A stretch of DNA of 64,000 nucleotides. Origin: Nesterenkonia halotolerans. GTDB lineage: Bacteria; Actinomycetota; Actinomycetes; Actinomycetales; Micrococcaceae. The notes under the pieces are model-generated. The model was not told the DNA's origin. It saw nothing but the letters and a program-made list of their open reading frames with translations, and ran no database searches. How positions within the stretch are numbered: the stretch's first letter is position 1; each line of letters starts with the position of its first letter. Location: positions 248,001 through 312,000 of the forward strand of contig NZ_JADBEE010000002.1 in assembly GCF_014874065.1 (NCBI RefSeq). The letters run 5' to 3'. The translations under genes and the position numbers were made by a program. Positions 38,458 to 49,523 of this stretch are shown in pieces.

Positions 38458-39447
38458 ATCTCTGCCGAGTCTTCCCCCTCCCACTCCGGCCCGACAGGCC
38501 CCGCCGCGACCGAGGAGCCGATCCAGGACGCCCCGACGCCGCCCGAGGCGCGGCGCACCTCCGTTCCAGGCAACCTCGTCCGCGGCGCGCTCATCGGAGC
38601 GGTGGAGACCGTCCCGGGAGTCTCCGGCGGCACAGTGGCGCTGGTCGTCGGAATCTACCGACAGCTCATCGAGTCCGCCTCCCATGTGGTCTCCGCGGGG
38701 CGAACCCTGATCACCGGCCCTGATCGTCGCGCCGGGTTCCTGCATCACATCCGTCAGGCCGACTGGAAGATCATCATCCCCGTCATGATCGGGATGATCA
38801 TCACGGTGTTCACGGTGGCAGGTCCGATGTCCACCGCGGTGGAGACGTACCCGGTGCTCACCCGCGCGGCCTTCTTCGGAATGGTGCTCGCCTCCATCGC
38901 GGTGCCGCTGCGCATGGCCCTGCAGGATCGAGACGGGCCCATCCGGATGCGCCACGTGCTCGCCGGCATCGTGGCGGCTGCCGTGGTGTTCTGGCTGGTC
39001 TCCCTGCCGCCCACGGAGGTCGAGCCCGCCTGGTACATCATCCTTCCGGCGGCCGCCATCGCCGTCTCGGCGCTGCTGCTGCCCGGTCTCTCCGGCTCCT
39101 TCCTGCTGCTGACGTTCGGCCTGTACGAGCCCACTCTGCAAGCGGCCTCCGAGTTCGATCTGGGGTACCTCGGCATCTTCGCGCTGGGTCTCGCGATCGG
39201 GCTGATCGCCATCGTGAAGGGACTCAAGTGGCTGCTGGATCATCATCACCGCGTCACCATGGTGGTGCTCACCGGAGTGATGGTCGGCGCGCTGCGCACG
39301 TTGTGGCCCTGGCAGGATGAAGGTCGCGGCCTTCAGGGGCCCGGTGATGACCTCGGACCGGTGCTGCTGCTGGGAGCCGCAGGCTTCGCCGTCGTGCTGG
39401 TGCTGGTGCTGCTGGACTACCGACTGTCCCAGCGCCAGTCGCGCTGA
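38458..39447 (+). CDS. DUF368 membrane protein, apparently starting at an ATC codon
   Basis: A 329-residue DUF368 protein, a polytopic family with a conserved GAxxGAVETVPGVSGGTVALVVGIY segment, here at about residues 45-70. About nine spans follow. Frame and homology extend well upstream of the first GTG (38602), which would delete the family's start. The only well-placed ribosome-binding site, AAGGAG at 38446-38451, is followed after six bases by ATC at 38458; back to the in-frame stop at 38371 there is no ATG, GTG or TTG. Some DUF368 proteins are polyprenyl-phosphate transporters; that role is possible here. Confidence 0.8.
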   Translation: MSAESSPSHSGPTGPAATEEPIQDAPTPPEARRTSVPGNLVRGALIGAVETVPGVSGGTVALVVGIYRQLIESASHVVSAGRTLITGPDRRAGFLHHIRQADWKIIIPVMIGMIITVFTVAGPMSTAVETYPVLTRAAFFGMVLASIAVPLRMALQDRDGPIRMRHVLAGIVAAAVVFWLVSLPPTEVEPAWYIILPAAAIAVSALLLPGLSGSFLLLTFGLYEPTLQAASEFDLGYLGIFALGLAIGLIAIVKGLKWLLDHHHRVTMVVLTGVMVGALRTLWPWQDEGRGLQGPGDDLGPVLLLGAAGFAVVLVLVLLDYRLSQRQSR

Positions 39448-39450
39448 GCC

Positions 39451-39603
39451 TCAGGGCTTGGTCCAGATGTGCAGGAGGTATCCGTAGGAGAGGCCTGAGC
39501 GATCGGGATGGCTGCTGAGCCATTCTTCGGCGACGTCCTCCGGAAACTCCAGGTGCAGGACCTGCTTGAACTCGTCGCGTGTCTGGAACTGCCATGCGCT
39601 CAT
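39451..39603 (-). pseudogene. Probable C-terminal remnant of a class I SAM-dependent methyltransferase
   Basis: A 50-residue frame (MSAWQFQTRDEFKQVLHLEF...SYGYLLHIWTKP) that looks like the last strand-helix-strand of methyltransferases of the W-F-L-VL-EFP type (EFPEDVAEEWLSSHPDRSGLSYGY). Nothing upstream encodes the SAM-binding core, so it is a fragment, perhaps left by a deletion next to the gcv regulatory region. ATG at 39603 has no clear ribosome-binding site. It could also be a small gene in its own right. Confidence 0.45.
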
Positions 39604-39759
39604 GATCGTGCCCGCGAGGCCGCCCGCTGGACCGACCCGAGGAACCTCCCCAAGACATCCCGGAACTGATCCCCGAACGGTGAATGAGCACTTTGTGAAA
39701 CGTGGCGGAAAACACCGCTGTGGCACAATGAGGGAAACTGAATCAACGCCACGTCCCCT

Positions 39760-40015
39760 GTGTGGGAGAGTCCGGCAGGTCTCCGAGGAGCGCAGAATCT
39801 CCTCGGAATCACCAAGGTCGGCGCCGAAGGAGCAATATCCTCCCCGGGAACCTCTCAGGCACTCAGTACCGTGCAGGGGTGGCAACTCTGGAAAGCAGCA
39901 CGCCAGGCCGCAGCGCCCGACGAGCTCACCCAAGGTGCAAGCCGGTCTTTCCCGCTCTTCATGCGGGCAGAGACCGGGGAATCTCTCAGGTCCATCACAG
40001 AGCGGGGGAGGAACC
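39760..40015 (+). promoter_or_regulatory. Tandem glycine riboswitch
   Basis: Two glycine aptamers in series upstream of gcvP. Aptamer 1 (about 39762-39894) begins GGGAGAG and contains GCGCCGAAGGAGCAA, then ACCTCTCAGGCA and GGCAACTCTGG. Aptamer 2 (about 39900-40015) contains CACCCAAGGTGCAAGCC, AATCTCTCAGGTCCATCACA and GCGGGGGAGG. These are the family's conserved joining sequences in the right order. The distance to the gcvP start (40047) leaves little room for a separate terminator, so control may be translational; actinobacterial gcv riboswitches usually turn expression on with glycine. The promoter is probably near the CACAAT at 39724. Confidence 0.93.
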
Positions 40016-40046
40016 CTCGCCATATCTATGCCTGGAAGGTTCCTCT

Positions 40047-42988
<2,942 letters not shown>

Positions 42989-42992
<4 letters not shown>

Positions 42993-44140
42993 GAGAAACA
43001 GCGCTGACCGCTGCGCACGCCGAACTCGGCGCCAGCTTCACCGACTTCGGCGGCTGGAAGATGCCGCTGAAGTACACCTCCGAGCTGGAGGAGCACCATG
43101 CGGTGCGCACCACGGCCGGGCTCTTTGACCTCTCCCACATGGGTGAGATCCGCATCATCGGACCCGAGGCCGCCACCTTCCTGAACACTGCGCTGGTCGG
43201 CAACCTTGCCGCGGTCGCGATCGGCAGGGCGAAGTACTCGCTGATCTGCCGCGAGGACGGCGGGATCCTCGATGACCTGATCGTCTACCGGATCGACGAG
43301 AACGAGTACCTGGTGGTGCCCAACGCCGCCAACCGTGAGGTGGTGGCCGCGGCGCTGACCGATCTGGCAGAGAACGGCCGCGCCGGATCTGCATCGGGCT
43401 ACGACGTCGAGGTCTGGGACGAATCCGAGGGGATCAGCCTGATCGCCGTCCAGGGCCCCGCGGCCGCGGCCATCATCGGCTCCGTGGTCCGCGCCAACGA
43501 GACCTTCCTGGTGGAGGAGCTGCGCTACTACGCGTTCACCACGGTCAGCATCGGCGGGGACGAGATCCTGCTCGCCCGCACCGGATACACCGGTGAGGAC
43601 GGCTTCGAGCTCTTCCTGCCCAACGACAAGGCCGGCGCCCTCTGGCTCGCGCTGCTGGAGGCCGGCTCCGATCACGGGCTGATCCCGTGCGGGCTCGCCT
43701 GCCGGGACTCGCTGCGCCTGGAGGCGGGCATGCCGCTCTACGGCAACGAGCTCACCACGGACCGGATCAGCTTCGAGACCGGACTTCCGGTGGTCTCCTT
43801 CTCCAAGGAGGAGGACTTCGTGGGACGCGCCGCGCTCGAGCAGGCCAAGGCCGAAGGACGCGGCAAGACCTCCGGGCAGCGGCTCGTCGGGCTCCGCGGC
43901 CTGGGCAGGCGCGCCGGGCGCAGCGGCTACCCGGTGATCGCCACCGAGGGCGAGCATTCCGGTGTCACCATCGGTGCCGTGACCTCGGGGCTTCCCAGCC
44001 CGACGCTGGGCTATCCCATCGCGATGGCCTACGTGGACCTCGGCTTCACCGAGCCCGGCACCCGGGTCGACATCGATCTGCGCGGCAAGCCGCAGCCCTT
44101 CGAAGTGGTCGCACTGCCGTTCTACACCCGCAAACGCTGA
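42989..44140 (+). CDS. gcvT: Aminomethyltransferase, glycine cleavage T protein
   Basis: A 383-residue T protein that releases ammonia from the aminomethyl-lipoyl H protein and passes the one-carbon unit to tetrahydrofolate. Motifs: [44 protein letters not shown], and [21 protein letters not shown]. The C-terminal barrel holds GRSGYPV and [18 protein letters not shown]. Start overlaps the gcvP stop by 4 bp. No gcvH is downstream, which is the usual next gene. Confidence 0.96.
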
Positions 44141-44167
44141 CCACAACCTCAGGATTCGAGGCCTCAC

Positions 44168-45628
44168 ATGACCATCAGCATCTTCGACCTCCTGCGGGTG
44201 GGGATCGGACCATCCTCCTCGCACACCGTGGGTCCTATGCGCGCCGCGCGGCGGTTCGTCCTCGAGGAGCTGTGCGAGACCGGCGCCCTGGCGCGCACGG
44301 AGGCGCTGCGCGTCGATCTCTACGGCTCGCTCTCAGCCACCGGACGCGGACATGGCACGTTCACCGCCGTCCTGCTCGGGCTCGAAGCCTGGGATCCGGA
44401 GACGATTCTTCCGGACCAGGTCGAGTCCCGGTTGGAGGCGATGGAGTCTTCCGGCACGGTCCAGCTCGCAGCCCAGCATGACGACGACGGCGGCCGCGAG
44501 CTGCCGCTGCGGGTCGAGGACATCGTGCAGCGCCCGCTGACCGTCCTGGACCGGCACACCAACGCCATGACGCTGACGGCACTGGATGGCCACGGCGAGC
44601 AGGTGGCGAAGGAGACCTACTACTCCATCGGCGGCGGCTTCGTGCTCTCCGAATCAGACGCGGTGGCCTCCGACGCCTCCCTGGGAGTGGCGCTGGCCAA
44701 CGACGACGAGAAGGTGCCCTATCCGTTCACCACGGGCGCCGAGCTCATGGAGCACTGTGCACGCTCCGGGCTGCCGGTCTCACGGATCATGATGGCCAAC
44801 GAGCGTGCGCTGCACGTCACCCGTCACGGCGGGACGGAACAGGACGCGGAGCAGGAGATCGCGGCCAAGGTGTTGCACCTGTGGCAGGTGATGGAGGACT
44901 GCAAGAACTTCGCCCTGGAGCGTGAGGGAAACCTGCCCGGCGGACTCAAGGTGCGCCGTCGTGCGCCTGACTGGCATGCCCGCATGTGGAAGGACGATCC
45001 GAGCCGGACCCACGCCTATTGGCAGGAATGGGTGAACCTGGTCGCGCTCGCGGTCAATGAGGAGAACGCCTCCGGCGGGCGGGTCGTCACCGCGCCCACC
45101 AACGGTGCGGCCGGCATCATCCCCGCCGTGGGCTTCTACGCCACGCACTATGGCCCCGGTGCCAGCTATGCGGGGGAGGAGGACCGCGAGGAGATCGCTG
45201 TGCGCTACCTGCTCACCGCCGCCGCCGTGGGCGTGCTCTATAAGGAGCAGGCGTCCATCTCCGGCGCCGAGGTGGGCTGTCAGGGCGAGGTCGGTTCAGC
45301 CTCCTCGATGGCGGCCGCCGGACTCTGCGAGGTGCTCGGTGGCACTCCGCGACAGGTGGAGAACGCCGCCGAGATCGCCATGGAGCACAACCTCGGCCTG
45401 ACCTGTGACCCGATCGCGGGACTGGTACAGGTGCCGTGCATCGAGCGCAATGCCATGGGCGCGACCAAAGCGGTGAATGCCGCACGGATGGCGCTGATGG
45501 GCGACGGTGATCACCGGGTGTCTCTGGATGAGGTCATCGTGACCATGCGTGAGACCGGCAAGGACATGTCCTCGAAGTATAAGGAGACTGCCCTGGGTGG
45601 GCTCGCGGTCAACGTCGTCGAGTGCTGA
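44168..45628 (+). CDS. sdaA: L-serine ammonia-lyase (iron-sulfur type)
   Basis: A 486-residue single-chain L-serine dehydratase, converting serine to pyruvate and ammonia. The beta domain is N-terminal ([27 protein letters not shown]). The alpha domain carries the cluster cysteines in [43 protein letters not shown] and the ending. It lies 27 nt after gcvT, so it probably belongs to the riboswitch operon: the glycine cleavage system plus SHMT would yield serine, and SdaA carries it to pyruvate. Converges on an acyl-CoA dehydrogenase gene six bases on. Confidence 0.95.
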   Translation: MTISIFDLLRVGIGPSSSHTVGPMRAARRFVLEELCETGALARTEALRVDLYGSLSATGRGHGTFTAVLLGLEAWDPETILPDQVESRLEAMESSGTVQLAAQHDDDGGRELPLRVEDIVQRPLTVLDRHTNAMTLTALDGHGEQVAKETYYSIGGGFVLSESDAVASDASLGVALANDDEKVPYPFTTGAELMEHCARSGLPVSRIMMANERALHVTRHGGTEQDAEQEIAAKVLHLWQVMEDCKNFALEREGNLPGGLKVRRRAPDWHARMWKDDPSRTHAYWQEWVNLVALAVNEENASGGRVVTAPTNGAAGIIPAVGFYATHYGPGASYAGEEDREEIAVRYLLTAAAVGVLYKEQASISGAEVGCQGEVGSASSMAAAGLCEVLGGTPRQVENAAEIAMEHNLGLTCDPIAGLVQVPCIERNAMGATKAVNAARMALMGDGDHRVSLDEVIVTMRETGKDMSSKYKETALGGLAVNVVEC

Positions 45629-45634
45629 ACAGGC

Positions 45635-46876
45635 TCAGGCGAAGGCGGAGTAACCGGTCAGATCCCGACCGATGATCAGGGTCTGCACGGACTCGGTGCC
45701 CTCGTAGGTGTGGATCGCCTCGATGTCGGCCATGTGGCGGGGCACCTTGTTCTTCAGCAGGATGCCGTTGCCGCCGAGCATGTCGCGGGCCACGTGGGCG
45801 ATCGCGCGGGCCTTGCGAGTGTTGTGATACTTCGCCAGCGAGGCCTGCGGTCCGGTGAGGGTGCCGGCGATGTCGCGTTCGGTCACCTGCCGCACATGCA
45901 TCTGCATGGAGGTCAGCTCCGAGACCATCCAGGTCAGGCGCTCCTGGACGAGCTGGAAGCTGGCCAGCGGGCGGCTGAACTGCTCCCGCTGCTTGGAATA
46001 GCTCAGCGCCGCCTCCACCAGGGCCGAGGCATGGCCGACGGCGGACCAGGCCACTCCCAGCCGGGTCGCGAAGAGCACCTTGGAGGCGTCCTTGAAGTTC
46101 TTCGACCCGGGAAGCACAGCGTGAGCAGGAACTTCGACGTCCTCGTACTGGATCAAGGCCTGGTGGATGGCCCGCAGCGAGGCCTTGCCCTGGATGACCT
46201 CGGCCTTGTAGCCGCGTGTGGCCTGATCCACCAGGAAGCAGCGAACGCTGCCGTCGTGGACACCACCGGAGACCCTGGCCCAGGTGAAGGTGATGCCTCC
46301 GGAGGCCCCGTTGCCGATCCACTTCTTGGCGCCATTGATCACGTAATAGCCCGAGTCCTCGTCACCTACCAGGCGGGCGGTGGTCTCCAGGGACACCGAA
46401 TCGGAGCCGTGGGTCGGTTCGGTCAGCGCGAAGGAACCCAGGGTCTCAGCGGTGGCCAGCTTGGTGAGATGCTCGGCCTTCTGATCGTCGGATCCGAAGT
46501 ACGCCAGCGTGCGCAGCGCCAGTCCGCCCTGGACCGCCAACGCTGTTCCCAGCGAGCCGTCTGCCCGGGAGGTCTCCATGTTCACCAGTCCGGCCGCCAT
46601 GGGGGAGAGCGTCTCCATACCGGCCTCCGTGACGTCGACTCCGTCGGTGAGCAGTCCCAGGCCTCCGGCCCTGCGGACCAGGTCCACCGGGTACTCCGCA
46701 TGCTCCCAGTGCTGGGCCATACGGGTCTCCAGTCCGCTGGAGAACTCGCGGGCGCGCGTCCACCACTGGCGGTCCGCCACGGGCAGGTCCTCGAACACCC
46801 CGTAGTAATCCAGATCGAGCGCGGTGGAGACGTCGTAGATGGGGTCCACGGAGGCATCGGGAGCGTGGTGTGTCAT
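45635..46876 (-). CDS. Acyl-CoA dehydrogenase family protein (glutaryl-CoA dehydrogenase-like)
   Basis: A 413-residue FAD flavoprotein of the acyl-CoA dehydrogenase fold. Features: ALTEPTHGSDSVSLETTARL, KKWIGNGASGGITFTWARV, RLGVAWSAVGHASALVEAALSYSKQREQF, and a catalytic-base region MLGGNGILLKNKVPRHMADIEAIHTYEGTESVQTLIIGRDLTG. The layout resembles glutaryl-CoA dehydrogenase and the actinobacterial 4A-type members. Start at ATG 46876: TAACAT (46889-46884 on the minus strand) stands seven bases upstream, a leaderless promoter; an ATG nine bases earlier overlaps that box. Confidence 0.9.
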   Translation of the reverse strand: MTHHAPDASVDPIYDVSTALDLDYYGVFEDLPVADRQWWTRAREFSSGLETRMAQHWEHAEYPVDLVRRAGGLGLLTDGVDVTEAGMETLSPMAAGLVNMETSRADGSLGTALAVQGGLALRTLAYFGSDDQKAEHLTKLATAETLGSFALTEPTHGSDSVSLETTARLVGDEDSGYYVINGAKKWIGNGASGGITFTWARVSGGVHDGSVRCFLVDQATRGYKAEVIQGKASLRAIHQALIQYEDVEVPAHAVLPGSKNFKDASKVLFATRLGVAWSAVGHASALVEAALSYSKQREQFSRPLASFQLVQERLTWMVSELTSMQMHVRQVTERDIAGTLTGPQASLAKYHNTRKARAIAHVARDMLGGNGILLKNKVPRHMADIEAIHTYEGTESVQTLIIGRDLTGYSAFA

Positions 46877-46889
46877 GGCACACATGTTA

Positions 46890-47087
46890 CTCGATAGTCA
46901 CAAGAAGGTGGAGCTTAGTTGAATCTTCGAACTGTAGACCAAAGTCCACTGGTGTTGCGGAGGGAATCTCTCCGATAATAGAAACTGGACGTGCAACAGT
47001 GGTGCACGATTCAGGGAGAAGCATTGGCCTTGAGGCGCTCCGAATTACGGTGCAAGGGTTCGGAGCAGGGCCTCGGCTGGTGTTAGT
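46890..47087. other. AT-richer intergenic stretch with no supported gene
   Basis: About 200 bp between the acyl-CoA dehydrogenase promoter and the kinase terminator, visibly lower in GC than its flanks. Short frames exist on both strands (a 45-codon minus-strand one ends at 46887) but none has a ribosome-binding site or recognisable sequence. The low GC continues, on and off, to about 48780. Confidence 0.5.
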
Positions 47088-47118
47088 GCTCGGGCGGTGG
47101 GAACGGCACCGCCCGAGC
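47088..47118. terminator. Terminator hairpin of the histidine kinase operon
   Basis: GCTCGGGCGGTG (47088-47099) and CACCGCCCGAGC (47107-47118) are exact complements with a 7-nt loop. It lies 58 bp beyond the kinase stop codon. The T tract is weak on both strands. Confidence 0.65.
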
Positions 47119-47175
47119 CTCTCTGTGTCAGGGGTGATTTCCTCTGTGCCCGAGGGTGTCTTGGCCAGGGATGTC

Positions 47176-48354
47176 TCAGCGCGGAAGCCGCAGCTGGATT
47201 CCAGAGACCTGCACGCTCCAGATGCCTTCAGCGGGCGACCCCGCCTCGATCGTTCCGCCATAGGTCGCCGCGCGATCCTCCATGCTGATCAGCCCGGTGC
47301 CGGATGTCGCGTGTTTCGGTGCGGGTGCCTGATTCGCATCGGTTCGGTTCGTCACGGCCAGATCGACAGTGGCCTCTTTGACCTCGAGTTCGATCGTGCA
47401 GTCATTCGTGTCGTGTCCACGGGCTCCGTGTTTGACCACGTTCGTCGTGCACTCCTGCAGGATGCGGTACAGGCAGGCCTCCACTGATTGGGAGATCGAG
47501 CTGATGTCCCCATGCACCGAAGTGTCGACGGTGAAGCCAAGGTCCTGCAGGCGCTCGGTGAAGCGTGCAAGCCCCGATTCCAGGTCCAGCTCCGGGGCGT
47601 CGCCCGGTCCCGAGCCGATGATGTTCTCGCGCTGCAGGACAAGCAGCACGCGGCGCAGGTCATGCAGCGCCGCACTTGCCGATTGGGAGATCTGACTCAG
47701 GGCAGCCGCCCGGGATTCGGGTGTTCCGGTGGCCGCCGCGACCTGAGTCTGCATTGAGATGACCGTGAGGTCGTGGGCGAGGATGTCGTGCAGGTCTCGC
47801 GCGATGGAGCGTCGCTCGCCCGCAAGTGCGTCTTCGTGGGCAGCGCGCAGCTCTACGAGCTCTTGGTCAGCGGACATTCGGGAGACCAGCTGCTTCCTCG
47901 TGGCGTGCCCAGCGAAGTAGCAGAGAAGCATCAGCGCGCCGATCGTAATTCCGAAACCAGCTGCCAACAGTGCGTCGCTCTGCACTAGGCCCGCGTTCAC
48001 CGCGAGGCACAGGGCTAGAAGCGCATACAGACGGCGTACCCACCGTGAGCAGTACATGGCGCTGAGTCCGCAGAAGAGTATGACCAGCAGCATCGTTTCG
48101 AACTGCGAACTCGCAAGGACTCCTAGAACCCCACCGGTCAAGGCCGCCAGTGCCCCCGCGGCTGGGTGCAACCAGAACAGCGCCACCGCGAGAATCCAGA
48201 TCAGATAGCCGAATTGAAGTGTCTCGCTGAGGTACGTGGCGTCCAGGATCAACGCGAGCCCAATATCGGCGCTTATGCCACCGATCGTCGCCAGCGTGAG
48301 GATGGTGAGCACTCTTCGGCTGGGGGCAACATCGCTTGAGAAGGTCACGCTCAA
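47176..48354 (-). CDS. Sensor histidine kinase, NarL/HisKA_3 type
   Basis: A 392-residue kinase. Residues about 14-150 are a compact block of five or six membrane spans with short loops and no large extracytoplasmic domain. The HisKA_3 dimerisation segment is ERRSIARDLHDILAHDLTVIS with the phospho-acceptor His189. The ATPase domain holds RILQECTTNVVKHGARG (N box) and GTGLISMEDRAATYGG (G box). The start is probably TTG 48354, or GTG two codons later; it has only a weak ribosome-binding site and probably depends on the peptide gene 33 bp upstream. A sensor built only of membrane helices fits a small hydrophobic or peptide signal. The divergent regulator at 48782 is the likely partner. Confidence 0.9.
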   Translation of the reverse strand: MSVTFSSDVAPSRRVLTILTLATIGGISADIGLALILDATYLSETLQFGYLIWILAVALFWLHPAAGALAALTGGVLGVLASSQFETMLLVILFCGLSAMYCSRWVRRLYALLALCLAVNAGLVQSDALLAAGFGITIGALMLLCYFAGHATRKQLVSRMSADQELVELRAAHEDALAGERRSIARDLHDILAHDLTVISMQTQVAAATGTPESRAAALSQISQSASAALHDLRRVLLVLQRENIIGSGPGDAPELDLESGLARFTERLQDLGFTVDTSVHGDISSISQSVEACLYRILQECTTNVVKHGARGHDTNDCTIELEVKEATVDLAVTNRTDANQAPAPKHATSGTGLISMEDRAATYGGTIEAGSPAEGIWSVQVSGIQLRLPR

Positions 48355-48387
48355 GAGTATGCCGAACGATGCTCAGCCGGCGAAGAC

Positions 48388-48540
48388 TCAGCAGCCGGAG
48401 GCGTTGGGGAATGCCCGGCAGATGAATGAGCGGAAGAATCCTGCAGTTTCCAGGTTTGAAAGATCAAGGAAAGTGATAACAGTAGTAAGAACGAGGGCGG
48501 AAACGATGGCGATACGGTAAGCAAACAATGCGAGTGACAT
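48388..48540 (-). CDS. Small one-span peptide with C-terminal Cys-X8-Cys, candidate signal peptide precursor
   Basis: A 50-residue frame with ATG at 48540, AAAGGA at a good distance on the minus strand, and a consensus-like promoter 18 bp further up. MSLALFAYRIAIV begins a hydrophobic helix (about residues 3-25). A polar/aromatic tail follows (DLSNLETAGFFRSFI) and the last ten residues are CRAFPNASGC, with Cys41 and Cys50 able to form a small disulfide ring. It is upstream of, and on the same strand as, the histidine kinase gene. I know no homologue. The gene order peptide-kinase resembles Agr/Com-type pheromone loci, but no processing protease or transporter is adjacent. It could instead be a regulatory small membrane protein for the kinase. 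Confidence 0.6.
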   Translation of the reverse strand: MSLALFAYRIAIVSALVLTTVITFLDLSNLETAGFFRSFICRAFPNASGC

Positions 48541-48557
48541 TTTTTGTTCCTTTCGGG

Positions 48558-48586
48558 GGTATACCTGCTGATGTTGAACGTGTAAA
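48558..48586 (-). promoter_or_regulatory. Promoter of the peptide-kinase operon
   Basis: On the minus strand TTTACA (48586-48581), 17 nt, TATACC (48563-48558), the best sigma-70-like promoter in the window. Transcription would start near 48551, giving a leader of about ten bases that contains the AAAGGA site. Confidence 0.75.
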
Positions 48587-48600
48587 ATTAGAATAAGGTG

Positions 48601-48635
48601 TGCCTAGATTCAGGCATAGTGGACTTAAGTGCCTA
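48601..48635. promoter_or_regulatory. Candidate regulator sites upstream of the LuxR-type gene
   Basis: TGCCT-AGATTC-AGGCA (48601-48616) is an inverted repeat, and GTGCCTA recurs at 48629. They lie between the divergent peptide and regulator promoters in markedly AT-rich DNA, where a phosphorylated NarL-type regulator would be expected to bind. TATACA at 48639-48644 may be a -10 box for the regulator gene. Confidence 0.45.
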
Positions 48636-48727
48636 ATTTATACAGAACCGCTCAGTTTCAGTGTTGTTTCCCTCTGGAGGAGTCGAGCATCCCTGGAGCT
48701 CGGAGAGTTCGGATAAAGTGAGACTCC

Positions 48728-48754
48728 GCACCGGGTGTCGTTGCACCGGGTGTC
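48728..48754. repeat. Direct repeat GCACCGGGTGTC x2
   Basis: Two exact 12-bp copies at 48728-48739 and 48743-48754 (15-bp period), in the leader of the response regulator gene 30-55 bp before its ATG. Either a DNA site or an RNA leader element. Confidence 0.6.
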
Positions 48755-48781
48755 ACAGGCCGAGGAAGAACAGGTTCAGCC

Positions 48782-49477
48782 ATGCTCCGTCTCGTCGTTG
48801 CAGACGACCACCCGATCATGCGGGCAGCTCTCCGCGCCTACGTAGACTCCGCCCCAGACATGGTCTGTGTGGGTGAAGCGCAGAATGGGCTTGAGGTGAT
48901 CGAGCGGGTCCGTGAGGAGATGCCTGATGTGGTGATCATGGACCTCAAGATGCCGGAGATGGGTGGCGTCGAGGCCACCGCCGAGGTCATGGCGATCGCC
49001 CCGAAGACCTCCGTGCTGGCGGTCACCACGTTCAGCTCTGAAGGGCATGCGCTGCAGGCATTGAACGCCGGGGCCAAGGGTTACATCGTCAAGGACGCGA
49101 CGGCGGATCAGGTGCTCGAGGCTATTCGTCAGGTTCACGGCAGTTCCGTGCCGATCTCACCTGATGTGGCGCGACGGCTTGAGTTCAATGCCGTCAATGA
49201 GGCCGAGGAATTCTCGGTAGCGCTGGCGGGCTCGGACTATCTGCCGCGGGTCCCGCCGCGTGAGACGGAGGTTCTGACCCTATTGGCGCGCGGGTTCAGC
49301 AACCGGGAGATCGCCACGCGCATGGTGTTGACCGAAGGCGCGGTCAAGGCGCATCTCGGGCGTCTGTGTGCCCGTTTCGGGGTGCGGGATCGCGTGCAGC
49401 TGCTGATCCGCGCGACCCAGCTGGGTCTGATCGAGCCTCAGCTCGAGGACGTCGCCCCGGAGGGCGACGGCAGGTAG
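48782..49477 (+). CDS. Response regulator, NarL/LuxR family
   Basis: A 231-residue regulator. The receiver domain (1-120) begins LRLVVADDHPIMRAAL, has the acceptor Asp54 in VVIMDLKMPEMGG, then the conserved Thr and Lys in VTTFSSEGHALQALNAGAKGYIVKDAT. The C-terminal LuxR HTH (about 155-215) has PRETEVLTLLARGFSNREIATRMVLTEGAVKAHLGRLCARFGV. Partner of the kinase transcribed divergently from the other side of a 430-bp region that also encodes the small peptide. The ATG at 48782 has only a weak ribosome-binding site. Confidence 0.93.
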   Translation: MLRLVVADDHPIMRAALRAYVDSAPDMVCVGEAQNGLEVIERVREEMPDVVIMDLKMPEMGGVEATAEVMAIAPKTSVLAVTTFSSEGHALQALNAGAKGYIVKDATADQVLEAIRQVHGSSVPISPDVARRLEFNAVNEAEEFSVALAGSDYLPRVPPRETEVLTLLARGFSNREIATRMVLTEGAVKAHLGRLCARFGVRDRVQLLIRATQLGLIEPQLEDVAPEGDGR

Positions 49478-49523
49478 CCAGCCGCGGGATCGCGAGGACC
49501 CGCCACGGCCAGCCGCCTGCAGC

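Noticed and set aside
39762..40046. N-terminal extension of gcvP through the leader
   Set aside because: The stretch is the tandem glycine riboswitch; gcvP homology starts after ATG 40047, which has its own GGAAGG site.
46870..47487. A 205-codon plus-strand frame
   Set aside because: Its second half is antisense to the histidine kinase ATPase domain and the first half has no start signal or recognisable sequence.
48236..48520. A 94-codon plus-strand frame overlapping the peptide gene
   Set aside because: It is antisense to the kinase N terminus and the peptide; no ribosome-binding site, whereas the minus-strand peptide has promoter and site.
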